A stretch of 64,000 nt of DNA from Pseudomonas sp. ANT_H4 (GTDB lineage Bacteria; Pseudomonadota; Gammaproteobacteria; Pseudomonadales; Pseudomonadaceae), in assembly GCF_008369295.1 (NCBI RefSeq), contig NZ_VOBG01000001.1:1-64000 (forward strand), read 5' to 3'. Of the stretch, positions 53,599-62,769 are shown piece by piece; within the stretch, counting starts at the first letter, position 1, and every line of letters starts with the position of its first letter. The notes beneath the pieces were generated by a model, which was given only the letters and a program-made list of their open reading frames with translations, searched no databases and was not told the DNA's origin. Made by a program: the position numbers and the translations under genes.

Positions 53599-56024
53599 AT
53601 GTCCCGCTCGCTAGACACCTTGTTGCGCCCCAGCCTGTTAGCCGTGGCCATTGCCTTCTGCTCCCCGCTGGCCAGCCCTCTGCTGATGGCTGCCGAACAG
53701 GCGTCCAGCGTGCGCTCCTACAACCTGCCGGCCGCACCGTTAGCCAGCACCCTGAACCAGATCGCCAGGCCGGCCTGGCGCTGACCCTCAACCCGTCGCT
53801 GGCTTCGGGCAAGACCTCGACGCCGGTCAAGGGACAGTACGATGCACAGGGCGCGTTGCGCGAGGCATTGCGTGGGACAGGTTTGCAGTTGGAGCAAAGC
53901 AGCGCCGGGACATTCAGTCTGGTAGCGACTCCTGAAGGCGTTGTGTCGCTGCCGGAGACCAACATTACCGGTCAGGCCAACTACGAAAGCGCCTGGGGGC
54001 CGGTGGAGGGTTATGTTGCTACTCGCACTGCGGCTGGTACCAAGACTGATACCGCACTAGTCGAAGCACCGCGCTCGATTTCTATCGCCACTCGCGAGCA
54101 AATGCAGGACCGCAACGTACAAAACCTTGATGACGCTGTTCGTTACATGCCCGGTATTGTTTCCGCCAGCTACGGCAGTGACACCCGCTACGACTGGATG
54201 CGTGTACGTGGCTTCGAACCTACGCAATTCCTCGACGGCCTGCCGCTGCCTAGAGGCGTTTACGCCAACCCGAAATCAGAAACCTGGAACCTCGATCGTA
54301 TCGCGCTGCTGCGTGGCCCGGCCTCGTCGGTCTACGGCCAGACCCCGCCGGGCGGCCTGCTGGACATGGTCAGCAGGCGTCCCAGCTCTGAGTCGAGCAA
54401 TGCCATCCAAGTACAGTACGGCAGCGACAACTATCGCCAGATCAACTTCGCCAGCACCGGCAAGATCGATGATGAAGGTCAGTTTCTCTACGGCGTCAGC
54501 GGCGTCGTGCGCGATGCCGGCACCCAGGTCGATCACATCGACAACAAGCGCTACAACATCGCCCCTAGCCTGACCTGGAACATCAATACCGACACCAAGC
54601 TGACCCTGCTCTCGCAGTTCACCCGCGACGATACCGGCACCACCAGCCAGTTCCTGCCGATTCAGGGCACCAAGATCAAGTCGCCACTTGGCGAGGTGTC
54701 ACATCACAAGAACCTGGGCGACCCGGACTACGAGTTCTACGACCGCACCTACTACGCACTGGGCTACGCCTTCGAGCATCGCTTCAACGATACCTGGCAG
54801 TTCAAGCAGAACCTGCGCTATACCAAATCAGAGCTGTCCTTTCAGCAACTGACCGTGGGCTCCTATGGCTACTCCCCGGCTGATGCTGAGGGCAATATCA
54901 GCCGCTCGTCGACCAACGTTGACGAGAACATCGGTCAGTTCGCGGTCGATAACAATTTCCAGGCCGACTTCGCCACCGGTGACATCACCCACACCCTGCT
55001 GCTGGGCCTGGATCATCAACGCACAGACACTTCGTATCTGTCGATTTATGGCGACGGCGGGACCACCAACATCTTCAACCCGACCTACGGCCAGCCGATC
55101 GTGCGCCCGGCGCGCTCCGATGCGTACTACGACTACAACCAGAAAACCGTGCAGACTGGCCTCTACGTGCAGGACCAGATGGCCCTGGACAAGTGGCGCC
55201 TGACCCTGGGTGGTCGTGAAGACTGGGTGCACCAAAGCACCACTTACTTCAACAAGAACGATGCGACCAACACCGACCGCAGCAAGAACTTCAGTGGCAA
55301 CGCCGCGCTGAGCTATGTGTTCGATTCGGGCTTTGTACCGTATATCTCCTACGCCGAATCGTTCCAGCCAGCGAGCAACGCCAGCGTAGACCCTGTCAAG
55401 TCGTATAAGCCCACCGAAGGCAAGCAATGGGAACTGGGGATCAAGTACCAGCCGCCCGGTTCAAACACGCTGCTCAGTGCTGCGGTCTACGACCTGACCC
55501 AAAAAAATGTGCTGGTCACCAGCTTCGGGGCGGGTGGTACCACAATCACCGACCAGACCGGCGAAGTGAAGGTCAAGGGCCTGGAACTGGAAGCGGTGTC
55601 TGACGTGACCGAGAACCTCAAGGTTATCGCCGCCTACACTCTGGCCAAGTCCGAGGTGCAAAAAGGCCAATACAAAGGCAATCGTCTGCAACTGATGCCA
55701 AATCAGCAAGCCTCCTTGTGGACTGACTACACCTGGCATACCGGCGTGCTCGACGGTTTCGGCATTGGCGCTGGTGCCCGCTACACCGGTAATACTTATG
55801 GCGACCAGGGCAATACCTGGCTAGGCAAAGCCGATGCATACACGGTGTTCGATGCCGCCGTGCATTACGACCTCGGCCGCCTGGACAACAGCCTCAAAGG
55901 TGCATCCTTGAAACTGAACGCCACCAATCTGTTCGACAAGGACTACATTTCCACCTGTGATGGTTCCTACTGCTACTACGGCGATCAACGCAGTGTGGTC
56001 GCCAGTGCCACCTATCAGTGGTAG
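53599..56024 (+). pseudogene. fiuA: TonB-dependent ferrichrome-type receptor, frameshifted
   Basis: The start ATG at 53599 has CAGGAG eight bases ahead and codes a good signal peptide (LLRPSLLAVAIAFCSPLA) and the start of an STN domain (SYNLPAAPLASTLNQIA), but runs to a TGA at 53782. The rest continues in another frame from RQAGLALTLNPSLASGK at 53763. The junction ATCGCCAG fits loss of four bases from an expected ATCGCCCGCCAG. Downstream is a complete plug (TDTALVEAPRSISIATREQ, RGFEPTQFLDGLPLPRG, LLRGPASSVYGQTPPGG) and 22-strand barrel ending AGATYQW-like (VASATYQW). With fiuI/fiuR it should be a transducing ferrichrome receptor. It is a real mutation, a phase-variable site or a sequencing error; the long second frame alone lacks a signal peptide. 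Confidence 0.75.
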
Positions 56025-56087
56025 TTGGCTGAGTTAATAACCAAGCCGTCCCAAGGGGGCGGCTTTGGTTTGTCTAAAGGCTATGAA

Positions 56088-57191
56088 ATGAAAAGCAAAA
56101 CCATCCGCCGCTGGTCCTTCATCCACACCTGGGCCAGCCTCATCTGCACTGTATTCCTGCTGATGCTGGCACTGACCGGCCTGCCGTTGATCTTTCACCA
56201 CGAGATCGACCACCTGCTAGGCAACGAGCCCGAGTTGCAGCAGATGCCCGCCGACACGCCGCAACTGAACCTGGAACAACTGGTGACGGCGGCGCAGGCC
56301 CACCGTCCCGGCGAAGCCATGCAATACCTGGCCTGGGACGAGGATGACAAAAACGGCGTGATCGCCATCATGGCTGCCACCGCCGGTACCGAACCCAACT
56401 CGTCCCACACCTTCATGCTCGACGCCCGCACCGGCGAAGCCGTAGAAACGCCGTCAGCCAATGGCGGGCTAACGCTGTTCCTGCTGCGCCTGCACGTCGA
56501 CATGTTCGCCGGCCTGCCGGGCAAGTTGCTGTTGGCGTTCATGGGCATCCTGTTTGTGCTGGCGATCATCTCCGGCACAGTGTTGTACCTGCCGTTCATG
56601 CGCCGGCTGAAGTTCGCCACGGTGCGCCAGGACAAATCAACCCGCCTGCGCTGGCTCGACCTGCACAACCTGATCGGCGTCGTCACCCTGACCTGGGCGC
56701 TGGTGGTGGGCGTAACCGGCGTGATCAGCGCCTGCGCCGACCTGATCATCGCTGCCTGGCGCAATGACAGCCTCAGCGCGATGATCGAGCCCTACAAAAA
56801 TGCCCCGCCGCTGACCTTGCGCGCACCCGCCACGGACCTGCTGAAGATCGCCGAAAACGCCGCACCCGGCATGACGCCTGACTTTATCGCCTTCCCTGGC
56901 ACGCGCTTTTCCAGCGAGCACCATTACGCGGTGTTCATGAAAGGCAGCACCCACCTGACTTCGCACTTGCTGACACCGGTACTGATCGACGCCAGCACGC
57001 TGCAAGTGAGCGCCATCGCCGAACGGCCGTGGTACATGGACGCCATGGGCATGTCCCAACCGCTGCATTTTGGTGACTACGGCGGCATGCCGATGAAAAT
57101 CCTCTGGGCGGTGCTGGATGTGCTGACCATCATCGTCCTGGGCAGTGGCGTGTACTTATGGCAGGTACGGCGCAAGGCGGCCAAGCCATGA
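56088..57191 (+). CDS. PepSY-associated membrane protein (PiuB-like)
   Basis: 367 residues from the ATG at 56088. Four membrane segments: near the N-terminus (HTWASLICTVFLLMLALTG), two in the middle (LLLAFMGILFVLAIISGTVLY and LIGVVTLTWALVVGVTGVI) and one near the C-terminus (VLDVLTIIVLGSGVYLWQV). PepSY_TM blocks include HxWxxL and LHNLIGV. Such proteins follow siderophore receptors and are proposed iron reductases or siderophore-release factors in the inner membrane. It lies 64 bp after the receptor, likely in the same iron operon. Confidence 0.85.
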   Translation: MKSKTIRRWSFIHTWASLICTVFLLMLALTGLPLIFHHEIDHLLGNEPELQQMPADTPQLNLEQLVTAAQAHRPGEAMQYLAWDEDDKNGVIAIMAATAGTEPNSSHTFMLDARTGEAVETPSANGGLTLFLLRLHVDMFAGLPGKLLLAFMGILFVLAIISGTVLYLPFMRRLKFATVRQDKSTRLRWLDLHNLIGVVTLTWALVVGVTGVISACADLIIAAWRNDSLSAMIEPYKNAPPLTLRAPATDLLKIAENAAPGMTPDFIAFPGTRFSSEHHYAVFMKGSTHLTSHLLTPVLIDASTLQVSAIAERPWYMDAMGMSQPLHFGDYGGMPMKILWAVLDVLTIIVLGSGVYLWQVRRKAAKP

Positions 57192-57364
57192 AGCCCCGGC
57201 AGTCGAGTTTCTGGAAGGTGTTCAGCGCTCCGCTGGGGATTGGCTTGCTCAGCGCGGCGGGTTTGTTCGCGGCGTTGCTGGGGGATGGCGCTTGGGACTC
57301 CTTGAGTTGGATCGGGCTGGGGATACCGGCGGTGATTGGAGCTTGGGCGTTGTTCAAGCGTTGA
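57188..57364 (+). CDS. Small membrane protein after the PepSY gene (58 aa)
   Basis: 58 residues, start overlapping the PepSY stop as ATGA. Two hydrophobic segments (PLGIGLLSAAGLFAALLG and WIGLGIPAVIGAWALFK) form a hairpin typical of DUF-type peptides that accompany PepSY proteins. The N-terminus is basic (KPRQSSFWK). Not recognised as a named family. Translation coupling suggests it works with the PepSY protein in the inner membrane. Confidence 0.65.
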   Translation: MKPRQSSFWKVFSAPLGIGLLSAAGLFAALLGDGAWDSLSWIGLGIPAVIGAWALFKR

Positions 57365-57400
57365 GATAGGCTAGGCCCTGCCCTATTCCGAGGAATTTCC

Positions 57401-58030
57401 ATGTCCGCCCCAAGCATGACGTTGTTCCACAACCCCGCCTCACCCTTCGCTCGCAAGGTCCGGGTGCTGCTGTACGAGACCGGCCAGCAGGACCGTGTGG
57501 CCTTGCAGGCCGTGCTGGTCACACCGGTCAATCCTGCTGCTGAACTGAACCAGGGCAACCCGGTGGGCAAGATCCCGGCCTTGCGCCTGGCCGACGGCAA
57601 TGTGTTGCACGACAGCCGGGTAATCCTCGATTATTTCGACCACCAGCACGTCGGCAACCCGTTGATCCCCCGCGAAGGCTCGGCCCGCTGGCGGCGTCTG
57701 ACCCTTGCCTCGATGGCCGACGGGATCATGGATGCCGCCGTGCTGATGCGCTATGAAACCGCCCTGCGCCCGCCGGACAAGCACTGGGACCAGTGGCTGG
57801 AAGAGCAGCGCAACAAGATCCGCCGCACCCTCGCTGAACTGGAACGGGACGCCATTGCCGAACTGGCCAGCCATTTCGACGTAGCAGCCATCAGCGTGGC
57901 CTGTGCCTTGGGGTACCTGGATTTCCGCCACCCGGATATGCAGTGGCGGTTGGATAACCCAAGGCTGGCAGCCTGGTATGCCGAAGTCAGCCAGCGGCCG
58001 TCGATGCTGGAGACCCAGCCGCCGGTTTGA
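57401..58030 (+). CDS. Glutathione S-transferase family protein (YibF-like)
   Basis: 209 residues, ATG after GAGGAATTTCC. Thioredoxin-like N-terminal domain (MTLFHNPASPFARKVRVLL, with Ser in SPF as catalytic candidate), cis-Pro and glutathione-binding NPVGKIPALRLADG and DSRVILDYFD, then an all-helical C-terminal domain from about residue 90. The pattern fits the bacterial YibF type. Substrates are unknown. It stands alone between the iron genes and creD. Confidence 0.88.
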   Translation: MSAPSMTLFHNPASPFARKVRVLLYETGQQDRVALQAVLVTPVNPAAELNQGNPVGKIPALRLADGNVLHDSRVILDYFDHQHVGNPLIPREGSARWRRLTLASMADGIMDAAVLMRYETALRPPDKHWDQWLEEQRNKIRRTLAELERDAIAELASHFDVAAISVACALGYLDFRHPDMQWRLDNPRLAAWYAEVSQRPSMLETQPPV

Positions 58031-58119
58031 CCGGTAATGTCGGTGGCGGGGGAAACAACGTAATAAGCCTCGCCACCAACTGCGCACCCACCCGCTGGTC
58101 TTCGCGCAACCCCAATGAC

Positions 58120-59496
58120 CTACTCATGTACCGCCTCCAGATCAAACTCCAGCGGCTCGACCGTTTTGTGTTTGCCCACGCCATACCAGTCCAGTTTGCG
58201 CGTCAGCACCATCACCGTGCCCAGCAGGCCGAACAGCAACAGCGAGCCCATCAACAGCGCGTAATCCTCGGCACTCAGCAACCCGTACAACAAGCCATAC
58301 AACGCCGCCAACCCCGCCGAAAAGCCCAAGCCGTGGGCCAGGCTGCGCAACACATGGCAGACATAAAAACCAATCAACAACACACAGGCACTGGCCGAGA
58401 TCAGGTACGCCAGGGCAAAACCGATGTGCTCGGAGAGTGACAACAGCAGCAGGTAGAAAAACGCCAGGGCCACGCCCACCAGCGCGTACTGGATCGGGTG
58501 CACCGCCAGGCTTTTGAGCACCTCAAAGAGGAAGAAGCCGGCAAAGGTCAGGGCGATAAACAGCAGCGCATATTTGATCGCCCGATCGCTCTTGAGGTAC
58601 TGGTCCACTGGGTCGATAAAGCTCACGCCAAAGCTGCGGCCGTTGAAGTCTTCACAGCCGCGCTCCGACAGACAACCGCGCAGGGCTTCTTCCAGGTTGG
58701 TGGAGAAAAACGAGGTCTGCCAATTGGCGGTGAAGCCTTCGGCGGAGATCTCCCGCTGGGCTGGCAGGAAGTTGCCGATAAAACTCGGATGCGGCCAGTT
58801 GGACGCCAGCTTGACCTGGCTGGTCTTGCCCACTGGCACCACTTGCAATTGCTCGGTGCCTTGCAAGCGCAGGTCGAAAGCGAAATCCAGGGGCGCCGGT
58901 TTCTTGCTGTCTTGCTGGGGCAACATCACATGCACCCCTTCCCCCAGCCAACCGACCTGGGTGCCCGGTGAAAACTCCAGGCGCTGAGTGCCCAGCTCCA
59001 GTTTCAGGGCATTTTCGATACCGCGAATATCGCTGATGCCCACCGCCAGAAATCCCTGGTCAAACTGGTAATCGGCAAAGTTTTCCTTGATGCCCAACTG
59101 CTCCGGCAAAACAAAGCGGCCACTGATGCGGTTGTCCGCATGGAACAGCCGCGCCTGATAAATACCCCGTGCCCGCAGTTCGGTTTGCACCTTGGCGTCG
59201 AGCTCAAAATGCTCCGGCAGGAAATACAGACGACCGCGCACTTCACGGGTTTCCTCGTAGCGCTTGTTAAGCTTTTCATTGAGCTTCCACTCGCGGACGG
59301 TCTTGCGATAAGGCACCACCAGCACCGGGCCACTTAGGCGCTGGCTGTAGCTGGAGCTGCGGGCAATGTCCATCAACACGCCGTCGCGCAGCTGCTGGCG
59401 GTCGTTGATGATGCTGTCGATCATCAGCAACGGAATCAGCAACAGCAGGATCAGCAGCGCGATGGCGCCCAGTTTGAATAGCAGGCTGCGGTTCAT
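58120..59496 (-). CDS. creD: CreD inner-membrane protein
   Basis: 458 residues. An N-terminal membrane anchor (LLFKLGAIALLILLLLIPL) is followed by a large periplasmic part (RQQLRDGVLMDIARSSSYSQ, WPHPSFIGNFLPAQREIS) and five or six C-terminal membrane helices (YALLFIALTFAGFFLFEVL onward). This matches the CreD/CbrA family. CreD is the output gene of the CreBC (BlrAB) two-component system, linked to beta-lactam response and envelope integrity. creBC is not adjacent here. Its upstream DNA holds six 11-bp-spaced repeats. Confidence 0.92.
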   Translation of the reverse strand: MNRSLLFKLGAIALLILLLLIPLLMIDSIINDRQQLRDGVLMDIARSSSYSQRLSGPVLVVPYRKTVREWKLNEKLNKRYEETREVRGRLYFLPEHFELDAKVQTELRARGIYQARLFHADNRISGRFVLPEQLGIKENFADYQFDQGFLAVGISDIRGIENALKLELGTQRLEFSPGTQVGWLGEGVHVMLPQQDSKKPAPLDFAFDLRLQGTEQLQVVPVGKTSQVKLASNWPHPSFIGNFLPAQREISAEGFTANWQTSFFSTNLEEALRGCLSERGCEDFNGRSFGVSFIDPVDQYLKSDRAIKYALLFIALTFAGFFLFEVLKSLAVHPIQYALVGVALAFFYLLLLSLSEHIGFALAYLISASACVLLIGFYVCHVLRSLAHGLGFSAGLAALYGLLYGLLSAEDYALLMGSLLLFGLLGTVMVLTRKLDWYGVGKHKTVEPLEFDLEAVHE

Positions 59497-59515
59497 GGGT
59501 TTCTCCCTGTTTGAA

Positions 59516-59577
59516 TGGGGAGAGTTTGTGGCGGGTATGTAGAGGCTTTGTGGAGGTGATGTGGAGAATCTGTGGAG
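59516..59577 (-). promoter_or_regulatory. Six repeats at exact 11-bp period upstream of creD
   Basis: In the creD direction the motifs are CTCCACA, CTCCACA, CTCCACA, CTCTACA, CGCCACA and CTCCCCA, with first bases at 59577, 59566, 59555, 59544, 59533 and 59522. Every step is 11 bp, the period of the reported cre/blr tag (TTCAC-N6-TTCAC), but the half-site sequence differs. The array ends 20 bp before the creD start codon. Confidence 0.7.
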
Positions 59578-59595
59578 ACTCTCCAGCGGGGTCTG

Positions 59596-60555
59596 TCAGT
59601 TGACCACGTTACGGTGGCTACCCTTCTCCAGAATGCTCAACAGCACCTGCGCGGCCTTGGCCCGCAACTCCGCAAGTGCCGCCTCGGAGTAGAACGCAAC
59701 GTGGGGTGACAGCAGCACATCATCACGGCCGAGGAACTGCTCCGGGATGCCCTGGCGCTCATCCTCGTAAACATCCAGCCCGACGCCGGCCAGCAGGCCG
59801 TCGACCACCGCGTCGCGCAAGGCCTGGCCGTCGATGATCGGCCCGCGTGCGGTATTGATCAGATATTTGCCACTGAGGGCCGCCAACTCACGAGGGCCGA
59901 TCAGGTGATGGGTTTGCTCGTTGAGCGGTGCATGGATGCTTATCAGGTCGACCTTGTGCAACAGCTCGGCGAGGGTTTCACACCGCTGTATACCCAGGGA
60001 CTTCTCCACGCCGCTGCACACATGGGGATCGAAAAAACTCACCTGACAGCCGAACGCCTTGAAGCGCAACGCCGCCGCCATGCCGATCCGCCCGCACCCG
60101 ATGATCCCCACCTGCAACTGGCTCAGGCGCGGCAAGGCGCCCACTTCACGCCAGTCCCAACTGCCACGGGACACCACCGTATAACCGCGCGGCAACCGAC
60201 GCAGCAGCGACAGAGCCATGGCCACCGCATGATCGGCGACCTCTTCGGTGCCGTAGTCCGGCACGTTGGCCACTTCGATATTGCGCTGGCGCGCAGCCAC
60301 CAAGTCGATATTGTCAAAACCCACTGCCGCACGCACGATGCCCCGGCATTGCTCCAGCCGGTTGATAAACGGCGCTTGCAAAGGCACCAGATGCCAACTG
60401 ATCAACCCGTCGCACTGCAACGCTGCTTGCGGCAGGTCATCGGCGCTGGCGGTCTGGAACAGCGAGACGGTAGCCCGCCCGCCAAACACCTCTTGTTCGA
60501 TGTCGGCCTTGGTCACGTAGCGGTTGTGAAGCGAGTCGATGATTCCAATTTTCAT
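59596..60555 (-). CDS. D-2-hydroxyacid dehydrogenase (CtBP-like)
   Basis: 319 residues, NAD-binding motif VGIIGCGRIG, catalytic Arg in NTARGPIIDG, Glu in GLDVYEDE and His in LLSPHVAF. The family oxidises or reduces 2-hydroxyacids, and its C-terminal binding protein-like members have uncertain substrates. Upstream, a REP-containing insert with 12-bp direct repeats separates it from azlD. Before that insertion its ATG would have followed the azlD stop by only nine bases, so it probably belonged to the exporter operon. Confidence 0.85.
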   Translation of the reverse strand: MKIGIIDSLHNRYVTKADIEQEVFGGRATVSLFQTASADDLPQAALQCDGLISWHLVPLQAPFINRLEQCRGIVRAAVGFDNIDLVAARQRNIEVANVPDYGTEEVADHAVAMALSLLRRLPRGYTVVSRGSWDWREVGALPRLSQLQVGIIGCGRIGMAAALRFKAFGCQVSFFDPHVCSGVEKSLGIQRCETLAELLHKVDLISIHAPLNEQTHHLIGPRELAALSGKYLINTARGPIIDGQALRDAVVDGLLAGVGLDVYEDERQGIPEQFLGRDDVLLSPHVAFYSEAALAELRAKAAQVLLSILEKGSHRNVVN

Positions 60556-60558
60556 GGT

Positions 60559-60666
60559 CTGTCCTTAGATGACACATTCTTTGAAAGTGCTGATACCTGT
60601 GGCAAGCCCGCTCGCCACAATAAGTCCAGAGTTCGTCTGTCTTCAGACGTTGTACTGTCCTTAGAT
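60559..60666. repeat. REP insertion flanked by 12-bp direct repeats
   Basis: CTGTCCTTAGAT occurs at 60559-60570 and again at 60655-60666. Between them is a REP half (TGTGGC-N10-GCCACA, 60598-60619). Deleting one copy and the insert joins the azlD stop to AAGGACAG and the dehydrogenase ATG, so the direct repeats look like a target duplication. Confidence 0.6.
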
Positions 60667-60960
60667 AAGCCAACGAATCGCTGCGCAGGAAAACGTGCCC
60701 GCAGCGACGCCGAGCAAGGTGTTTTTGAATTTCCAGACCACCGCCACGGTGATTGCCGCTGCCAGCCAGATCGACACATCGCCGGTGGCCAGTTTCGGGC
60801 TGATCAGCGCCGCCAGCAGCGCGGCCGGAAGGTTCTTCAGGAAGCGTTCGGTAAAGCCGTTCAGGCTCGTGCGCTCGGCGGTCACCAGCAAGCCGCCGAT
60901 ACGGGTCAGGTAGGTGACCAGGGCCATGCCGATGATCGCGGCCAGTTCCAGTTCACTCAT
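60661..60960 (-). CDS. azlD: AzlD-family branched-chain amino-acid exporter subunit
   Basis: 99 residues from the ATG at 60960. Three or four membrane segments (LAAIIGMALVTYLTRIGG, LKNLPAALLAALISPKLAT, VSIWLAAAITVAVVWKF). The AALISP block is typical of AzlD. The protein pairs with AzlC to export branched-chain or related amino acids. It overlaps azlC by eight bases. Confidence 0.88.
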   Translation of the reverse strand: MSELELAAIIGMALVTYLTRIGGLLVTAERTSLNGFTERFLKNLPAALLAALISPKLATGDVSIWLAAAITVAVVWKFKNTLLGVAAGTFSCAAIRWLI

Positions 60961-61663
60961 GGCCGGCCTCCAGTTGCCCGGACTGCGGGAGCGCGGCCAC
61001 CAGGGCACTGGCGATAATCGCCGCAATCACCACCGACGCCTGGCCGATACCCGGCAATTGCGCGGCGTAGAAAGCAATCACGCCGGAGAGTAGCCAAGTG
61101 AAGAAGTCCAGCGAGCGACGCCACAGCAACACCATCAACGACAGGAACATCGCGACAAAGGTGAAGTCCAGGCCAAAGTCCGTCGGCCGTGGGATATGGC
61201 TGCCCAATTGCGTGCCCAACAGCGTGCCGCCGACCCAGCCGAAATAGATCAGCAAGCCCGCCTGCACGAAGTAACGCAGGGACGGCGCCGACTGCTTGAA
61301 TCGATGCTCGGCCAGCGCCCAGGTTTCGTCGATCAGCAACAGGGCGAACGCCGGGATCAACTTGCGTTTGGGCTCGTTGCGAAAGGCCGGTCGCAGCGAC
61401 AGGCTCATCAGCAAGTGTCGCAGGTTGACCAGTAACGTCGTCATCACAATCGCCACCACCGACAACTGCCCGGACTGCCACTGCTCCACCGCAACAAACT
61501 GCGAAGCCCCAGCGAACACCATCAGGCTCATGAAGGTGGCGGCCAGGGGCGACAGCCCGGCCTTGCTGGCCAACACCCCGAACACCAGGCCGAAGACGAA
61601 GCCGCTGATGACGATCGGCAAGGCATCCTGCAAGGCGTCGCGAAATTGCAGTTGAGGCTTCAT
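60953..61663 (-). CDS. azlC: AzlC-family amino-acid exporter subunit
   Basis: 236 residues from the ATG at 61663, which overlaps the aminotransferase stop (ATGA). Multiple membrane helices with the AzlC blocks ALPIVISGFVFGLVFGV, LMVFAGASQFVAV and NLRHLLMSLSL. The LIV-E family exports branched-chain amino acids and some analogues. Here the substrate may instead be the product of the upstream aminomutase and aminotransferase. Confidence 0.9.
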   Translation of the reverse strand: MKPQLQFRDALQDALPIVISGFVFGLVFGVLASKAGLSPLAATFMSLMVFAGASQFVAVEQWQSGQLSVVAIVMTTLLVNLRHLLMSLSLRPAFRNEPKRKLIPAFALLLIDETWALAEHRFKQSAPSLRYFVQAGLLIYFGWVGGTLLGTQLGSHIPRPTDFGLDFTFVAMFLSLMVLLWRRSLDFFTWLLSGVIAFYAAQLPGIGQASVVIAAIIASALVAALPQSGQLEAGHE

Positions 61664-62769
61664 TCCATGGCCCTCTCGAACAATTCCAGCACCCGCTCTT
61701 CCAGGGCGGCCTCGCACACTGTGACCCGGATCAAATTGGCGAACGCCGGGTGTGGCGGCCGGTGCACGGCGATCCGATGATCCAGCAAGTGCTCCTGCAA
61801 ATGCTGCGCAGCAGCATTGGACGGCAACAACAGGCTGACGAAATTGGTTCCGGACGGCAGCACCCGATAACCCGCACGGCGCAAACGCTGGCTGAAGGCA
61901 TCACGCAACAGGGCGTTATTGACCCGAATGGACTCGGCGTGTGGCCGGTCCGCCAACACGACTAGGGCGGCATGTTGCACCAGGCCGCCGACAGCGTAGT
62001 GAATGCGCACCTTGTTCAGCATGTCGATGATGGCCGTATCGGCCAGGGCAAATCCCAGGCGCAACCCGGCCAAGGCGTAAGCCTTGGACAGCGAGCGCAC
62101 GCGGATGCAGCCTTCCACCGTCCGCTCGCTGTTCATCTGCAGGTCGGGGCAAAAATCCAGGTAGGCCTCGTCCAGCAACAAGATGCATTCCTCGGGCAAT
62201 GACGCCGCCAGCTCCTCGATGGCCTCGGACGACCACCAACTGCCAGTGGGGTTGTCCGGGTTGGCCAGGTAAACCACCTTGGCCCTGGAGCGCACCGCTT
62301 CGAGCAACAAGCCGGGAATGTTCACTGCCAGGCTGGTGTCGGTGCGGTGGTACGGGGTTTCGATCACCTCGCACCCGGCGGCCCTGGCGAAATAAGCGAA
62401 GGTCGGATACGTACCGGCGCTGCACACCACGCGATCCCCCGGCACGCACAAGGCCCGCAGGCACAGGGCGAGGACGGCATCGGCGCCGCTGTCCAGGCAC
62501 AATTGCGCCGGATTAAAACCGTGGGCCGTCGCCAGCGCCTGGCGCAGGGCAAAGGCTTGCGGATCGCCGTACAGCCGCGCGTGCTCACAGAAGTCATCGC
62601 CATATTGCTCGCGCAGGGCAGTCAGCGGTGCATCAAGGCATTCGTTGCCGCCCAGGCGCAGGTCGACCTGTATGCCGGTGCGCTGCTGGAAGGCGACCAT
62701 GCCGGGAAACGGGTTGGGGTTATCCAGGTCCACCAGGTGGCTGGCAAAACGATTGAACATAGTGGTCAT
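61660..62769 (-). CDS. HisC-like PLP aminotransferase (class I/II)
   Basis: 369 residues from the ATG at 62769 overlapping the aminomutase stop as ATGA. PLP features: LANPDNPTGS, LLLDEAYLDF and the Schiff-base Lys in RVRSLSKAYALAGLRLGFAL. It resembles histidinol-phosphate aminotransferase (L-threonine-O-3-phosphate decarboxylase relatives also look alike), but it lies outside any histidine operon. Coupled to a radical SAM aminomutase and an amino-acid exporter, it probably acts on an unusual amino acid. Substrate not assigned. Confidence 0.82.
   Translation of the reverse strand: MTTMFNRFASHLVDLDNPNPFPGMVAFQQRTGIQVDLRLGGNECLDAPLTALREQYGDDFCEHARLYGDPQAFALRQALATAHGFNPAQLCLDSGADAVLALCLRALCVPGDRVVCSAGTYPTFAYFARAAGCEVIETPYHRTDTSLAVNIPGLLLEAVRSRAKVVYLANPDNPTGSWWSSEAIEELAASLPEECILLLDEAYLDFCPDLQMNSERTVEGCIRVRSLSKAYALAGLRLGFALADTAIIDMLNKVRIHYAVGGLVQHAALVVLADRPHAESIRVNNALLRDAFSQRLRRAGYRVLPSGTNFVSLLLPSNAAAQHLQEHLLDHRIAVHRPPHPAFANLIRVTVCEAALEERVLELFERAME

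Noticed and set aside
61660..62769. hisC of the histidine pathway
   Set aside because: No his genes nearby and coupling to an aminomutase and AzlCD points to another substrate.
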